Source of the DNA: Isochrysis galbana
Lineage: Eukaryota; Haptophyta; Isochrysidales; Isochrysidaceae
Reading direction: 5' to 3'
Assembly: GCA_018136815.1 (NCBI GenBank)
Contig: CM030943.1
Location: 3,117,202 to 3,176,284 of the forward strand
Length of the DNA: 59,083 nt
Each line of letters begins with the position of its first letter. Within the stretch, counting starts at the first letter, position 1. Below are positions 10,890 through 20,265 of the stretch, piece by piece. The translations under genes and the position numbers were made by a program. The notes under the pieces are model-generated. The model was not told the origin of the DNA. It saw only the letters and a program-made list of their open reading frames with translations, and ran no database searches.

Positions 10890-11333
10890 ACAGGACGGGT
10901 CACCCTTCTTGTCTCAAGCATTCTCGATGAGGAATGGACAGCTTTGTCTACAGCTCTGGAAGAGATTGACACATTGGACTTGGCGCTGATGAGGGGTCCC
11001 GTAACCCATATCGAGAACTACGTACTTACCAAACCTGAAGTTAGCAATCACTTAAAAAAACATCTGCGAGAATTCAAGGAAAGATACGACAAAGTCTTAG
11101 AAGCCTACTGCCCGGTATTCAATAAAAAGAAGCTGCTATCACTACGTAGCAATAACACAAAACTATACAAACTGCAACGGAAGCTAGAATTGTTCATTGA
11201 GATCGCCAGTGAGTACTCTCAAGAATATGCCGGCAAATTTATTCGTGACATTAATAAGCTAAACGAAGAATATCATGTCGTAGTCGAGGAAGCTTACAAG
11301 GTAATAATGAGTAAACAGGGAAACACCTCTTGA
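10890..11333 (+). CDS. AT-rich coding-like frame, unknown helical protein fragment
   Basis: The frame is open through the minisatellite, but convincing protein starts only about 10890 and runs to the TGA at 11331-11333, about 147 codons. The product is helix-rich and charged (LKKHLREFKERYDKVLEAY, NKLNEEYHVVVEEAYKVI). Codon use is strikingly different from the neighbouring genes, with many AAA, ATA, TTA and AAT codons in a window where real genes use G/C third positions. That suggests foreign or mobile-element origin. No start codon or domain can be assigned. A donor-like AAG|GTAATA at 11298-11306 could end an exon before the stop. I do not recognise the family. Confidence 0.45.
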   Translation, partial: TGRVTLLVSSILDEEWTALSTALEEIDTLDLALMRGPVTHIENYVLTKPEVSNHLKKHLREFKERYDKVLEAYCPVFNKKKLLSLRSNNTKLYKLQRKLELFIEIASEYSQEYAGKFIRDINKLNEEYHVVVEEAYKVIMSKQGNTS

Positions 11334-12150
11334 AGGGCGTGTCTCCGCGAAAGAGCGGACGAGACGCCCCCGCCGGAGAGCAACCTTTGCTCGTCAGATA
11401 TTTTTGGGGGCGGGCGCGCGGAGAGAGAGAGGCACCCCCCCCCCCCTTCCCATCCACAGCCCCTCTACCCCATCCCCCGGCGAGTAGGCTCCCCAGGCGT
11501 TGTGGATGGCACAGGCGTTGTCGAAGGAGACCCTCTCGGGGCGCGCCCTCATGCCGAGCCAAGGCGATGCTGTTCTCGTCGCGTACGGGGTGCTCCTGGG
11601 CATCTCCTTCGGGGTGCTCGCGGGGGGGCTCATGGTAGGGTGAGAGTGAGGGAAAGGAGACCAAATGAAGGCAAGCCGCCTGCGCGCTGTACAGGGACAG
11701 GGAGCCTTGGGGCCAAAACCCCCGTCTGTTAATCGATTAATAGAGGGAGTTTCTCGATAACCCCATATCGATTAATAGGTTGGGCGCCAAAACCCCCTAC
11801 TAATTGGGTATTAATCTATTAATAGACTAATAGGTTTAACCGAGCCCTAGCCTTGGTCGCATCGTCGCTCTCTTGTCGGCTTTCTCTTCCTTGTTTCCTT
11901 CCTTCTGTGTCTTCCCCGCCCTAGTGGTGGAAGATACGTTAGTGTGGGGGGATGTTGGGTGAAAGTCGAGTGTGCGTGTCTCGGATTGTTGTCGGACTAG
12001 TCGGATTGGTACCCTGTCGGTCTCTGTCGCCCTCGTCCCTCGCCCCAGTCGCTCCTCGCTCCCTCGTGCTCGCTTTCGCTCTCGCTCCGTCGTAACAAGC
12101 AATCTTACAACACCAACCAAATCCACCCATTCACTCACTCACACTCGCTG
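11334..12150. other. No gene seen; contains an ATTAATAG repeat cluster
   Basis: At 11730-11835 the CGATTAATAG / CTATTAATAG motif occurs four times together with two GCCAAAACCCCC blocks. Otherwise this is CT- and G-rich spacer. From 12040 to 12150 the DNA is pyrimidine-rich and resembles the reverse complement of 17860-17990, upstream of the similar MSAPS frame. Confidence 0.4.
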
Positions 12151-12156
12151 TCCGCT

Positions 12157-12396
12157 ATGTCCGCTCCGTCCTCGCGCTCGCCCTCGCCACTGCCCGCCAT
12201 CCATCTTCCAACCATGGAAGATGTTCAGCCCGTCCAACCCGCCAATGCCCAAAAGGCCGTGCCTTCCGCCGCCTACCTTCCGCCCCATCCGGTTCCTCCT
12301 GTTCCATCCGTAACCTCCAGTCCGTCACCCCCTCCGCAGTTTCCCCCCCCCTCCGCAGTCCCCCCCCCTCCAACGAGCCTCAGCCGGAAATCATAA
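12157..12396 (+). CDS. Small Ser/Pro-rich element frame (MSAPS type)
   Basis: A 79-codon frame starting MSAPSSRSPSPLPAIHLP. The start and about 100 bp of upstream pyrimidine-rich sequence resemble the minus-strand start at 17850 (MSAPSPRSASPKPVSRLP) and, more weakly, 25170 (MSLSPPSSPSQKPACPP). I infer a repeated element 5' region. The frame ends where the 12380-12505 repeat begins, so it is probably truncated by that junction. No function can be given. Confidence 0.35.
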   Translation: MSAPSSRSPSPLPAIHLPTMEDVQPVQPANAQKAVPSAAYLPPHPVPPVPSVTSSPSPPPQFPPPSAVPPPPTSLSRKS

Positions 12397-12505
12397 ATAA
12401 ACCCCGCCAGCCGGAGACCATAAACCATAAACAGCTACTATTGTCATTGCCAAAGTTGTATTTGTCAATGCGATTGTTGATTGTCTAGGAACAAGTAGTG
12501 GCACT
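12380..12505 (-). repeat. Dispersed repeat, copy A (3' flank of a MERA frame)
   Basis: About 90% identical to 18361-18477 (copy B): GAGCCTCAGCCGGA..., a TAAACAGCTAC block, then TTGTCATTGCCAAAGTTG and TCTAGGAACAAGTA. In both copies a minus-strand Met-Glu-Arg-Ala frame lies just to the right, so this is probably the 3' end of that element. Confidence 0.7.
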
Positions 12506-12756
12506 CACACTCACTCTCATGAACATAGGGGAAAGGCTACTACAGCTGCTTGCCGCCCCACAGTCTGGCCACAGGACTGTGCCTGTTCCCTGGTTCTGTG
12601 GCAGCTTGGGAGGCGAGGGTGGTGCCGTCATGTCGACGTCGTTGTCAGGCGGCGCGGCGGCCTGTGGGCGCTTGGGCTCCGGCGGTTTGGGGCGGCCCCG
12701 TTGGGGCGTCGTGACGGCGGGGGCTGGGAGGTGGGAGCGGTCGGCGCGCGCTCCAT
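12490..12756 (-). pseudogene. MERA-type element ORF, frameshifted copy
   Basis: ATG at 12756, beginning MERAPTAPTSQPP. It is closely similar to the copy starting at 40496, but one C is missing from a C-run about 35 nt in. The conserved part (RGRPKPPEPKR...PPDNDVDMTAPPSPP) is therefore in another frame. The flank upstream of the start shares the ACTATAAC.ATAGTTT block with 40500-40520. Confidence 0.6.
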
Positions 12757-13049
12757 CGCTAAAACTATAACAATAGTTTTTTCTCGATCCCGAGCTCGAG
12801 CCGCCCCCTCGTTCGACTTCACACGCAGTCCTCCTCCGTCTCCTTCCCGCACGTCCGCCGCCGTCGAAGTTGAGCCACTCTTTGCCGATGTCTCCCGCGC
12901 CGGCTGGGCATCCAGCGGGGGGGGAGGGGGGGGTGGGCGGCGGGAGGGGCATACTGATACAGCGGGGGGAGGGACGCGAATACAGCGGGGGGAGGGACGG
13001 GAATACAGCGGGGGGGGGGCGGCTCAACGGCCGTTTCCGCGAAAGGTCC

Positions 13050-13850
13050 TTTTCCTCTCCCCGCCCCTCTCTCTCTCCCCCTCTCTCCCCTTTTCCCCTT
13101 TCCCCCCTCTCCCCTCCTCTCTCCTCTCTCCTCTCTCTTCTCTCTTCTCTCTTCTTTCTTCTCTCAACTCTCTTCTCTCTCTCCCGCTTTTCCCCCTCTC
13201 CCCACTCTCCTACCTCTTCTCTCTCCCCTCTCCCCTCTCCTCTCTCTACTCTCTCTCTTTTCTCTTCTCTCTTCTCTCTTCCCTCTTCTCCCTCTCTCCC
13301 GCTCTGCCCTTCTCTCCCTCTCTCCCTCTCTCCCTCTCTCCCTCTCTCCTCCTCTCCCCCCCCCCCTCTCTCTCTCTCTTGCCTCTCCTCGCCTCTCTCC
13401 TCTCTCTCTTCTGTCTCCTCTCTCTCTCGTCCCTTTCTTCTCTCTATTCTCTCCCCTTCTCTCCCTCTCTTTTTTCTCTCTTCTCTCTCTCTCCTTCCCC
13501 CTCTCCTCTCTCCCTCTTCTCTCTCCTCTCTCCCTCTTCTCTCTTCTCTCTCCCTCCCTCTCTCTCTCCCTCTCTCTCTCCCCTCTCTCCCTCTCTTCTC
13601 TCTCTCCCTCTTCTCTTCCCTCTCTCTTCTCTCTTCCCTCTCTTCTCTCTCTCTTCTCTCTCTCTCCTCTCCCTCTCTTCTCTCTCTTCTCTCTCTCCCT
13701 CTTCTCTTCCCTCTCTTCCCTCTTCTCTTCCCTCTCTTCTCTCTCTCTTCCCTCTCTTCTCTCTTCTCTCTCTTCTTTCCTCTCTCTTCTCTCTCCCCCC
13801 CCCCCCTCTCTCCCCCCCCGCGCGGAGTCTCGTCTCCCCACAGTAACTCC
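13050..13850 (+). repeat. CT-rich tract of about 800 bp
   Basis: Nearly pure C/T, dominated by CTCT and TTCTCTCTTCCC units. It produces several long Leu/Ser and Arg/Glu open frames that are artefacts of composition. Such homopyrimidine mirror sequence can form triplex DNA. Confidence 0.9.
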
Positions 13851-14068
13851 CCCCCCCCCCTCTCTCTCCCCAACTCTCCCTCCTCCTTCACCCCTCCCAC
13901 CCCCTCCCACCCCCATTCTCTTCTCCACTCCAGCGCCTTTCTTCTCGCTTCCCACGATCCCCTTCCCCTCTTCCCTCGCCCACTCCCCTCCTTCCCTCCT
14001 CTCCCCCTTCCCTTTTATTTCATCAACTCTCCCGTTTTATTGTCGATTTGCTCCCGCTCCGCTCCTTT

Positions 14069-14069
<1 letters not shown>

Positions 14070-14109
<40 letters not shown>

Positions 14110-14148
14110 CCCCCCCCCCCCGCGCCTTCCAGCCAGCCAGCCAGCCAG

Positions 14149-14243
<95 letters not shown>

Positions 14244-14245
14244 AG
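14070..14245. repeat. Facing (CT)n and (GA)n microsatellites
   Basis: A (CT) run at about 14076-14106 is followed by a C-run and five CCAG units, then (GA) repeats from 14151 to about 14243. The two arms are complementary, so a large imperfect hairpin is possible. It lies about 310 bp upstream of the homeodomain gene start. Confidence 0.85.
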
Positions 14246-14554
14246 AGAGCAGAGAGCAGAGAGAGCAGAGCGAGAGCAGAGCGGGGGTGGTGGGAGAGTG
14301 GGGGGTCCGAACGGGGGTGGGGTGGGGTGGGCGAAGGGAGCGCCAAGGGGGAAGGGGGGGAAGGGGAAGACGGAAGGCAGGCGAGGGAGAGGGGGAAGGG
14401 GGGCAGGAGGGGGACCCGGGGGAAAGGGGGTGGGGGCGGGGGTGGGGGCGAAGGGGAAAGGAAGAAGCGCCCAGAGCGCCGTACGCAGCGTCCTCCTGGT
14501 GTCTGCCGTATCCCTGCATCGCCACGCGGAGAGAGAGAGACAGGAGAGGGAGAG

Positions 14555-15641
14555 ATGCAGGCCGAGGCCTTGCGCGCTTCAGAGGCAGCAGACGCTCTCT
14601 CGTCCGTCGCGCAGCCCGCAGCGCCCCTTGCGACGCCCGACGCCGACGTCGCAGCAGCTCCCCTGGCTGCCGCCGGGCCGGCGCCGCGCGGGTGCTCGAG
14701 CGCGCCACCACGTGCTCTCGCCAAGCCGCCGCCCCAACCACACTCGGCCGCCAAGCCCGCGTGTCCTCCCGCGCCGGCGCAAGCGCTCTACGCCTCGGCG
14801 GAGCCGCCTCCGCACTGCCGCCCCTCGTCCCCCTCCTCCCTGCCCCCCGCCGGCTCTGGGAAGCGGCGGTGGACGCCCTCCGACGAGGGGAAGACGCTGC
14901 TCGAGACCATCTTCAAGGCTGACTCATTCCCCGCCTGCGCCGTCCGCCAGCAGCTCGCGGTGCAGCTGGGCGTCGACTCGCGGCAGGTGCAGATCTGGTT
15001 CCAGAATAGGAGGCAGAAGCAAAAGAGGGAGGAGGCGGCGGGTGCGGCGGCGGCGAGCAGCAGCGCGGGGGCGGCTGGCCACCCGCCCCACGCCCTCGAG
15101 CACCGCGCTACCCGACCAGCGGGCGCCGGGGCGCCGCCGCCGCGAGCGCCGCCCGCCGGCGCCACCGCGCCGGGGACCGGCGTGCGGTGGAGCGACCCGA
15201 GCGGCCCTTGCTCGCCCTCGCGGCCCGGGTCCTCCGCGCTCGACCCGCACGCGTGCGTTGTCCGCCTGCTCGACTCGGCCAACGGCGCGCGCGCGCTACG
15301 CACCGCCGCGCGTACGCTGCTACTCAACAACCCGATCCTGCGGCACCCGAGTACGGCGCCACCCCCGCCCGCGCGCCCGCCCGCGCGCGCACCACTGGCC
15401 GCCTTGCGTTGCACGCGCCCCGCTCATGCGCACCCACCCATGCGCACCCGCTCCCCGAGCAGACGCGCCGTGCCACGACGTGCTGATGCAGCTCTCCAAC
15501 ATGGCCGTCGAGGCGGACCTCCTGTCGCACCTAGGCCCGCCAGGGGACGCCGCCCATGACGACCACGGACTATTGGGAGCGTCCGAAGCGCTCGAGGTCC
15601 TCTCGTCCCGCTTCTTCAGTAAGAACGACGCAAGCGAATAA
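14555..15641 (+). CDS. Homeodomain transcription factor, two exons
   Basis: Exons 14555-15350 and 15463-15641 are joined by a 112-bp GTACGG...CAG intron that splits a codon after its first base; the product is 324 aa. The junction is supported because exon 2 reads in frame (DVLMQLSNMAVEADLL...) only when spliced. Residues about 102-160 form a homeodomain. Helix 3 reads VQIWFQNRRQKQKR, with the invariant W, F, N and R of the DNA-recognition helix, preceded by ADSFPACAVRQQLAVQLGV for helix 2. The N-terminal 100 residues and the segment after the homeodomain are Ala/Pro-rich and probably disordered. The C-terminal exon encodes an amphipathic acidic region. No TALE insertion or leucine zipper is obvious, so the subclass is undetermined. 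The ATG at 14555 is the first before the Ala-rich region; the frame stays open upstream through the GA repeat. Confidence 0.85.
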
Positions 15642-16690
15642 GGCGGCATGCCGCCCACCGCACCCTGACGTTGGCTGGCCGCACGCCGGTGCGTGGAGGG
15701 CGTAAAGGCTGCCCCCGCCGCGCGTGTTGCTCATCAGCCTTGTACCATGTGGCGGCCCATCACTCGTCGGTCCCGCCCCCGCCGTGCCAGCTCCTACTCC
15801 CCTCCCTCCATCTCCTTGCCGGCATCCGCCCCTCGCCACCGTGCGCGTGCGTGCGTGCCGGGCGCGCGGACCTCCCCCTACCCCTCAGTGTGTCTCGCCT
15901 CCGAAGCTGCATGCCCCTGGTCTCCCGCGCCGGCTGAGCCCGCCGCGGGCCCTCTTCCCCCCCCACCCTCGTCGTTCCCGCCCTTATTTGTATTTGTCCC
16001 CCCTTCCCTCTGTACACGATGGCCGGCGCCCTCTCCCACGTTTTCCGTGCCTGGTGTGACGTTTTCGCCTCTGCGTGCCCCGCCTATTTGACCGCCTTGT
16101 CGAGTTTTCAGACCGCGGGATGCCGTGGCGACGCGACGATGACGGTGTGTGTCGTCCGCCCCATTCTCCCTGGTCCCGTTTGACGCCGACCCGCCGCCGC
16201 CGCAAGGTGGGGCCGAGCGTGGCGTGCGCGCCCGCCCTCCACGTGCTAGCTAGCCCCAGGCGCTGAAGCGCCTGCGGCACCAACCCAACCGCACGGAGCG
16301 GGCGCCTCGTGTTGTATCATCTACCAGGGAGGCCCCAACGTGAGCGCTAGAGCGCTTGTCCCATGCGTGTGCGAGCAGAGCGGCATTACTTTGCGCCTGC
16401 CGCATCATCCCGCTGTGCGCGTGTGCTCCCAAGTCGCGCGCAACGCACAGCTGTTTGTGCTGCTGCTACGGGCTTGCGACTTGCGACTCTTTCCTCGGCT
16501 ACCGAGCAAGGCAGCACAAGAAGCAGTGTACCACTCGGCACACGCCGACATCCCGCCCATGCAAGCGATCCCCTAGGATGTGAAATGGCAGCCATGAGTG
16601 ACATCCACAGCAGGTACAAAAAACATCTGAAGATTTGAGGCAATCTATACGTATATGCGCGCAGAAAAACTAGCTTGTGCTATAATAGTT
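15642..16690. other. No gene seen; 3' flank of the homeodomain gene
   Basis: GC-rich DNA with no recognisable coding signal or RNA gene; short frames on both strands are mutually antisense. From 16600 the composition becomes A/T-richer, leading into the element copy at 16697. Confidence 0.5.
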
Positions 16691-16696
16691 TGAACT

Positions 16697-16945
16697 ATGG
16701 AGCGTGCCGCGACCGCTCCCGCTCCCGAGCCTCAGGCGACCCTCACCACTGCGCCCCACCTGGGACGCCCCACGCCGCCCGAGGCAGCTCGTCAGAAAGC
16801 CCTCTCAAAGCCCATCTGTCGCATTCGCGATGTCTCAGAGGCAAAAAGAAATAACAGTAAAAGAAAAACAGTAAACAGTAAAAAGAACAGAGGAAGAAAG
16901 AAGAAGAAAAGTGAAAAAGAAGAGAAAAAAACCCAGAGTATATAG
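16697..16945 (+). pseudogene. MERA-type element ORF, diverged copy
   Basis: ATG at 16697 (MERAATAPAPEPQATL...), preceded by TATAATAGTTTGAACT, which resembles the ACTATAACNATAGTTT block upstream of other copies. After about 45 codons the frame enters a very A-rich stretch (16840-16940) encoding Lys/Arg/Asn-rich residues, typical of a 3' tail. I read it as a short, 3'-truncated insertion. Confidence 0.45.
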
Positions 16946-16988
16946 GGCGGTTCTCAGCCCTTCCCATCGGCCCTATGGCTACGTAAAC

Positions 16989-17075
16989 TCTCGCGTGGCA
17001 TAGTGGTTCAACCCACCGCCTCCACCAACCTTTTGCTCTGGGTTCGAGTCCGGACGGAGCGCTCTGCAGTTCGAG
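16989..17075 (+). repeat. tRNA-like (SINE-type) Pol III promoter module
   Basis: TGGCATAGTGGTT at 16996-17008 fits an A box and GGTTCGAGTCC at 17041-17051 fits a B box. They are 45 nt apart, as in a tRNA gene. The acceptor and T stems pair poorly, so this is not a functional tRNA; a tRNA-derived SINE head is the better reading. It is followed directly by the tandem array at 17100-17250. Confidence 0.55.
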
Positions 17076-17099
17076 CCCCGCTCCTTCTCCTCTCCGATC

Positions 17100-17250
17100 T
17101 TCTTCTACAGTTAAATTCCGCACTCTTCTTCTACCATTAAAATTCCACGCTCTTCTTCTACGGTAAAAATCCTGCCTCTTCCTACTGTTAAAATATCCTG
17201 CCTTCCTACCGTTAAAATTCTGCACTCCGTCTACCGTTAAAATCCTGCCT
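17100..17250 (+). repeat. Tandem array of CTACNGTTAAAAT units
   Basis: About six units of 24-31 bp built on TTCTAC(C/A/G)GTTAAAATTCCGCACTC, becoming C-richer to the right. Single related motifs occur at 7150 and 24430. It may be the expanded tail of the adjacent tRNA-like module. Confidence 0.7.
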
Positions 17251-17394
17251 CCGTCGCCCTTGCCAAGACATTTCCTCTGCCTTCCTGCCGACTTCCTTGC
17301 CAGTTCCTTCCGCCCCGGTTTCCCGCTTGTCTCGAAAAACGGTTTCACCGCATTACGACCAAGCTTAGTGGGGAAACTCCTCGTCCAGTTCCGT

Positions 17395-17580
17395 TACCCG
17401 AAAATCTCGTTCATCTCGTCGGGCCCTCGGGCCATCTCGTTCATCTCGTCGGGCCATCAAGGCCATCTCGTTCATCTCGTCGTCGGGCCATCAGGCCATC
17501 TCGTTACATCTCGTTCATCTCGTCGTCGGGCCATCAGGCCATCTCGTTACATCTCGCTCATCTCGTTACAATCCAAGCTG
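17395..17580 (+). repeat. Minisatellite, CATCTCGTTCATCTCGTCGTCGG units
   Basis: Repeats of CATCTCGTTCATCTCGTC(GTC)GGGCCATCAGGC, with clear duplication of a unit of about 50 bp at 17465-17570. Confidence 0.8.
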
Positions 17581-17775
17581 AGGCGTTGATTTCCACACCA
17601 TCTAGCCCATCCAAACCAAACCCGCGCGAGCGCGCGGGCTGGCGAGCACTGGCATCGAACAAGCTTGCCACCACCTGACGGATCCGAGGTTACCACGATC
17701 TCGGATGGGAACGGAGGGGGCGGAAGGGAAGCGGCGAGAGGCACGGCGGAAGTAGGGGACGGGCTCATGACGGGC

Positions 17776-17850
17776 TCACCCGCCTCTAGAGGAGGCAGGG
17801 AGACGGGAGACGGGCTTGGGAGAGGCAGAGCGAGGCGACGGGGCGGACAT
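17776..17850 (-). pseudogene. MSAPS-type element 5' end, minus strand
   Basis: ATG at 17850 (MSAPSPRSASPKPVSRLP), stop after 24 codons. Start context and upstream pyrimidine-rich sequence match 12040-12180 in the opposite orientation. The downstream neighbouring frame contains MSPSPTSAVPLAASLPP, suggesting that a frameshift ended an originally longer ORF. Confidence 0.35.
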
Positions 17851-18360
17851 AGCGAGGACGAGAGCGAGGGCGAGGGTGCGTGAGTGAGTGTTGTTGAGAG
17901 CTTGGGTTGCAGAGTTGGTGTTATGAACGAGGGACGAGAGCGAGAACGGGGAGCGAATACGCGAACGAGAACGGACGACCAGAACGACAGACGAATACGA
18001 CCACCGACCCCCACTACCACATGTCACGCTCACTCAACACTAACCCCACCCTCCTTTACGTATCTCCCCCTACTCGAACGGGGAAACATGGGGAATGGAA
18101 AACAGGGGAGAGAGAGCCGAAAGGAGAGCGACGATGCGGCGAAAGGGAGCGACGATGCGACGGGAGAGCCGATGCGATCGACAGTTACGAGGGAGGGTTA
18201 GTAGAAGCAGCGTAAGGAGGGAATCTACAACACTTCCCGCGCACTGATGATGAATGAAAACAAGGGCCAGGACGTAGGCTAACCGCTGGGGGAGAACCCA
18301 CGACGGCGAACACCTGCAACGAGAACGAGGACGAGTGCGGGGGAGAACGAGAGCAAGGAA

Positions 18361-18477
18361 ACGAGCCTCAGCCGGAGATCATAAACCCCAGCCGGAGACC
18401 ATAAACAGCTACATTGTCATTGCCAAAGTTGCATTTGTCAATGCGATTGTTAATTGTCTAGGAACAAGTAATGGCAC
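18361..18477 (-). repeat. Dispersed repeat, copy B
   Basis: Same sequence as 12380-12505 at about 90% identity and in the same orientation relative to a minus-strand MERA frame immediately to the right. Confidence 0.7.
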
Positions 18478-18497
18478 ACGACAACGACCTTCCACAC

Positions 18498-18998
18498 TCA
18501 ACAAATTGACAGGGAGCGGGTGGCCTGTATGACATTACTTGTGGCTGAAACTACCCGCTCAGCTCTCTCCGCCCACCAAGCTCGCAGGTCTTCCCAACTC
18601 AAATTGCCGGGATGCTGTGTAATGGGCACGCAGTGGAACATGCAATCAGGACCAAGAGGTCTGAGTCCGTCGGGCTGCGGCAGCGCAAGCACCCACACGT
18701 GCCGTTTTTGAGCACACTCGTCGTCGCCCAAGAAAGGCACACACCTCACGGTGCCCATGCCGCTGCCTTCGCTGTAGGCCATCAAAATTAGGATGACGGG
18801 ACGGCCAAGCACAACATGTGCAAGGAAGGGAGCGATTGCCATATCCGCAGGCCCCTGTGTGTTGGCTTGCTGGTCGGAAGTGGTCTGCCCGACGGGCGCC
18901 GTGCAACTCCGCATTTGGTTGACGTCGGAGGCGCTCCCCTGCGTTGGATTGGGCACCCCCTCGGCAGGCACTGCTACGCACTGGACGGCGCGCTCCAT
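18498..18998 (-). CDS. MERA-type element ORF, longest intact copy (166 aa)
   Basis: ATG at 18998 (MERAVQCVAVPAEGVPNPTQ) to the stop at 18498. After a low-complexity start the protein turns globular (FLAHVVLGRPVILILMAYSE, FLGDDECAQKRHVWVLALP, DGLRPLGPDCMFHCVPITQH). A Trp/Glu-rich segment near the end reads LSWEDLRAWWAERAERVV. I do not recognise a domain. The start context (TATAGTTGGTCGCC before ATG) and the downstream copy-B repeat tie it to the 12.7-kb copy. Probably an element-encoded accessory or gag-like protein; not assigned. Confidence 0.5.
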   Translation of the reverse strand: MERAVQCVAVPAEGVPNPTQGSASDVNQMRSCTAPVGQTTSDQQANTQGPADMAIAPFLAHVVLGRPVILILMAYSEGSGMGTVRCVPFLGDDECAQKRHVWVLALPQPDGLRPLGPDCMFHCVPITQHPGNLSWEDLRAWWAERAERVVSATSNVIQATRSLSIC

Positions 18999-19248
18999 GG
19001 CGACCAACTATAAAGTTAGTGCTGGGGTGCGTTGAGTATCAATAGGCGGGCGACCAGCGATGAGTCGGACGACGGAAACGAAAACTCGGAGAGATAACGG
19101 AAGAGCGGCGCCAATCGAGTAAAGGCTATCGAGCGAAGAAGAGTGCGGTTCGAGCGAAGAAGAAGAAGATCGTAAGAAGAACGGCAGCGACGAGGAGCGA
19201 TGCGGGGAACGATACGACGGAAAGCGGTGCGATGAATCGTAGTAGTAA

Positions 19249-19520
19249 TTAGGTTGTAGGGCTTGGCGTGGTACCAGGGGCGGTCCAGGCGGTTGGGCCA
19301 GCACGTAATCCACAAAGCAGACGGCGGCCGCCTCGCCAAACCCCTAGCGGCGGCTGCGGCCGAGAACAATGAGGCGGCGGAGGTAGGCACGGTGGGCCTC
19401 GGGGACCTCCGCCTCTCCTTCGCAAAGAAAGAAAGAAAGCGCATGAACGGCTGGCAGTAGTACAGTAGTACGGCGAATGCGCGCCATCGCCAGTGCCATA
19501 GCGCCAGTTGTCCGGATGGT
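19249..19520 (-). pseudogene. Old Ty3/gypsy gag-like fragment
   Basis: Reading leftward from 19520, the minus strand encodes DNWRYGTGDGAHSP followed, after a one-base frame slip, by CQPFMRFL. The gag protein of the complete element at 48-50 kb contains WKYGTGDGAHNPVICQPYIRFL at the same spacing. Eight consecutive residues (YGTGDGAH) are identical, and the CQP..RFL block follows in both. The rest has diverged. Confidence 0.55.
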
Positions 19521-19764
19521 CGGACTTAGTGCTCACAAGCCCCTGTTCCACGCCTTATTTGCGAGTTTGCGAGGGCCGCCTGGGAGGAAGAAAGGTGGGG
19601 AAACTTCCTTTCTCCCTTCTCCTCGAGAGAAAGAGAGGGAGCGCTCCACAACCCAAGATCCTATGCATCCACGCGAAGCCTTTGACCGAGAACGAGAGAA
19701 AGCGCAGAATTATAACGATAAATGCCGAACGAAAGAGAGTTCTGACGAGTGTCGATTCGCGAAT

Positions 19765-19915
19765 GCGACAAATGGGAGCCGGGGGTTGGCGAGGGGGGAG
19801 AATTGTCTATGTATCTTGTGCCACGATTTCAACGCGTGCGGGCAGGTGCGTTGAGGAGTGTCGTGATAGTACCGGGCTAGTGGGAGTAGTGGTACTAACG
19901 CTCAGATGTACTACA
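19765..19915 (+). repeat. 3'-end-like repeat shared with 34.1-34.2 kb
   Basis: Similar to 34075-34230: GGGAGCCGGGGG, GCGAGGGGGGAGA, TATGTATCT.TG, GGGCAGGTGC, then TAGTACCGGGCTAGTG and AGTAGTGGTACTAA. The last part contains an inverted repeat, TAGTACC...GGTACTA. At 34.2 kb the same sequence ends an insertion flanked by a 19-bp duplication. Confidence 0.65.
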
Positions 19916-20265
19916 TTATTATTATCAATTAACGCTCAGATGCTCGATTATTATAGGGCACGGATGGCCACGGGAAGAGAGCCTTAGGAGGTCAGTGCCG
20001 GCGGAGACACGAGCTAAAAACTCCAAGTAAGTGTGCGACACACTACGAAGACTGCGCACACTCACAGTTCAAGTCTCCAAGGGCTATAGCTCTGTCGCAC
20101 CAGGCGCGCCGCGGATGCACTCAAAGCGGCGCATAACAAGCGCAGCTCGAGCGGAGTGCGCGAGCCAGGCTGCACGGACGCCACAACCACACCCGATGCG
20201 CACGCGCGTGGCGTGACGAGCGCGCTTCCCGCGGCGCGCGCGTCCGCCCCCCCGCAGTAGCCCCC
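19916..20265. other. No gene seen; 3' flank of SEC13
   Basis: An ATTATTATTATC run near 19915-19930 follows the 3'-end-like repeat and could be its tail. The remaining 280 bp up to the SEC13 stop is unremarkable GC-rich DNA. Confidence 0.5.

Noticed and set aside
12485..15641. Very long open frames with Arg/Glu or Leu/Ser repeats over the CT tract
   Set aside because: They follow directly from the CT/GA composition, occur on both strands and in several frames, and have no domain content apart from the homeodomain exons.
16989..17061. Functional tRNA gene
   Set aside because: A and B boxes are good but acceptor and T stems mispair, so only a tRNA-derived repeat is supported.
19263..19460. Plus-strand 65-codon frame ending in a Lys/Arg-rich segment
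   Set aside because: It lies antisense to the gag-like fragment with shared motifs, which is the better supported reading.
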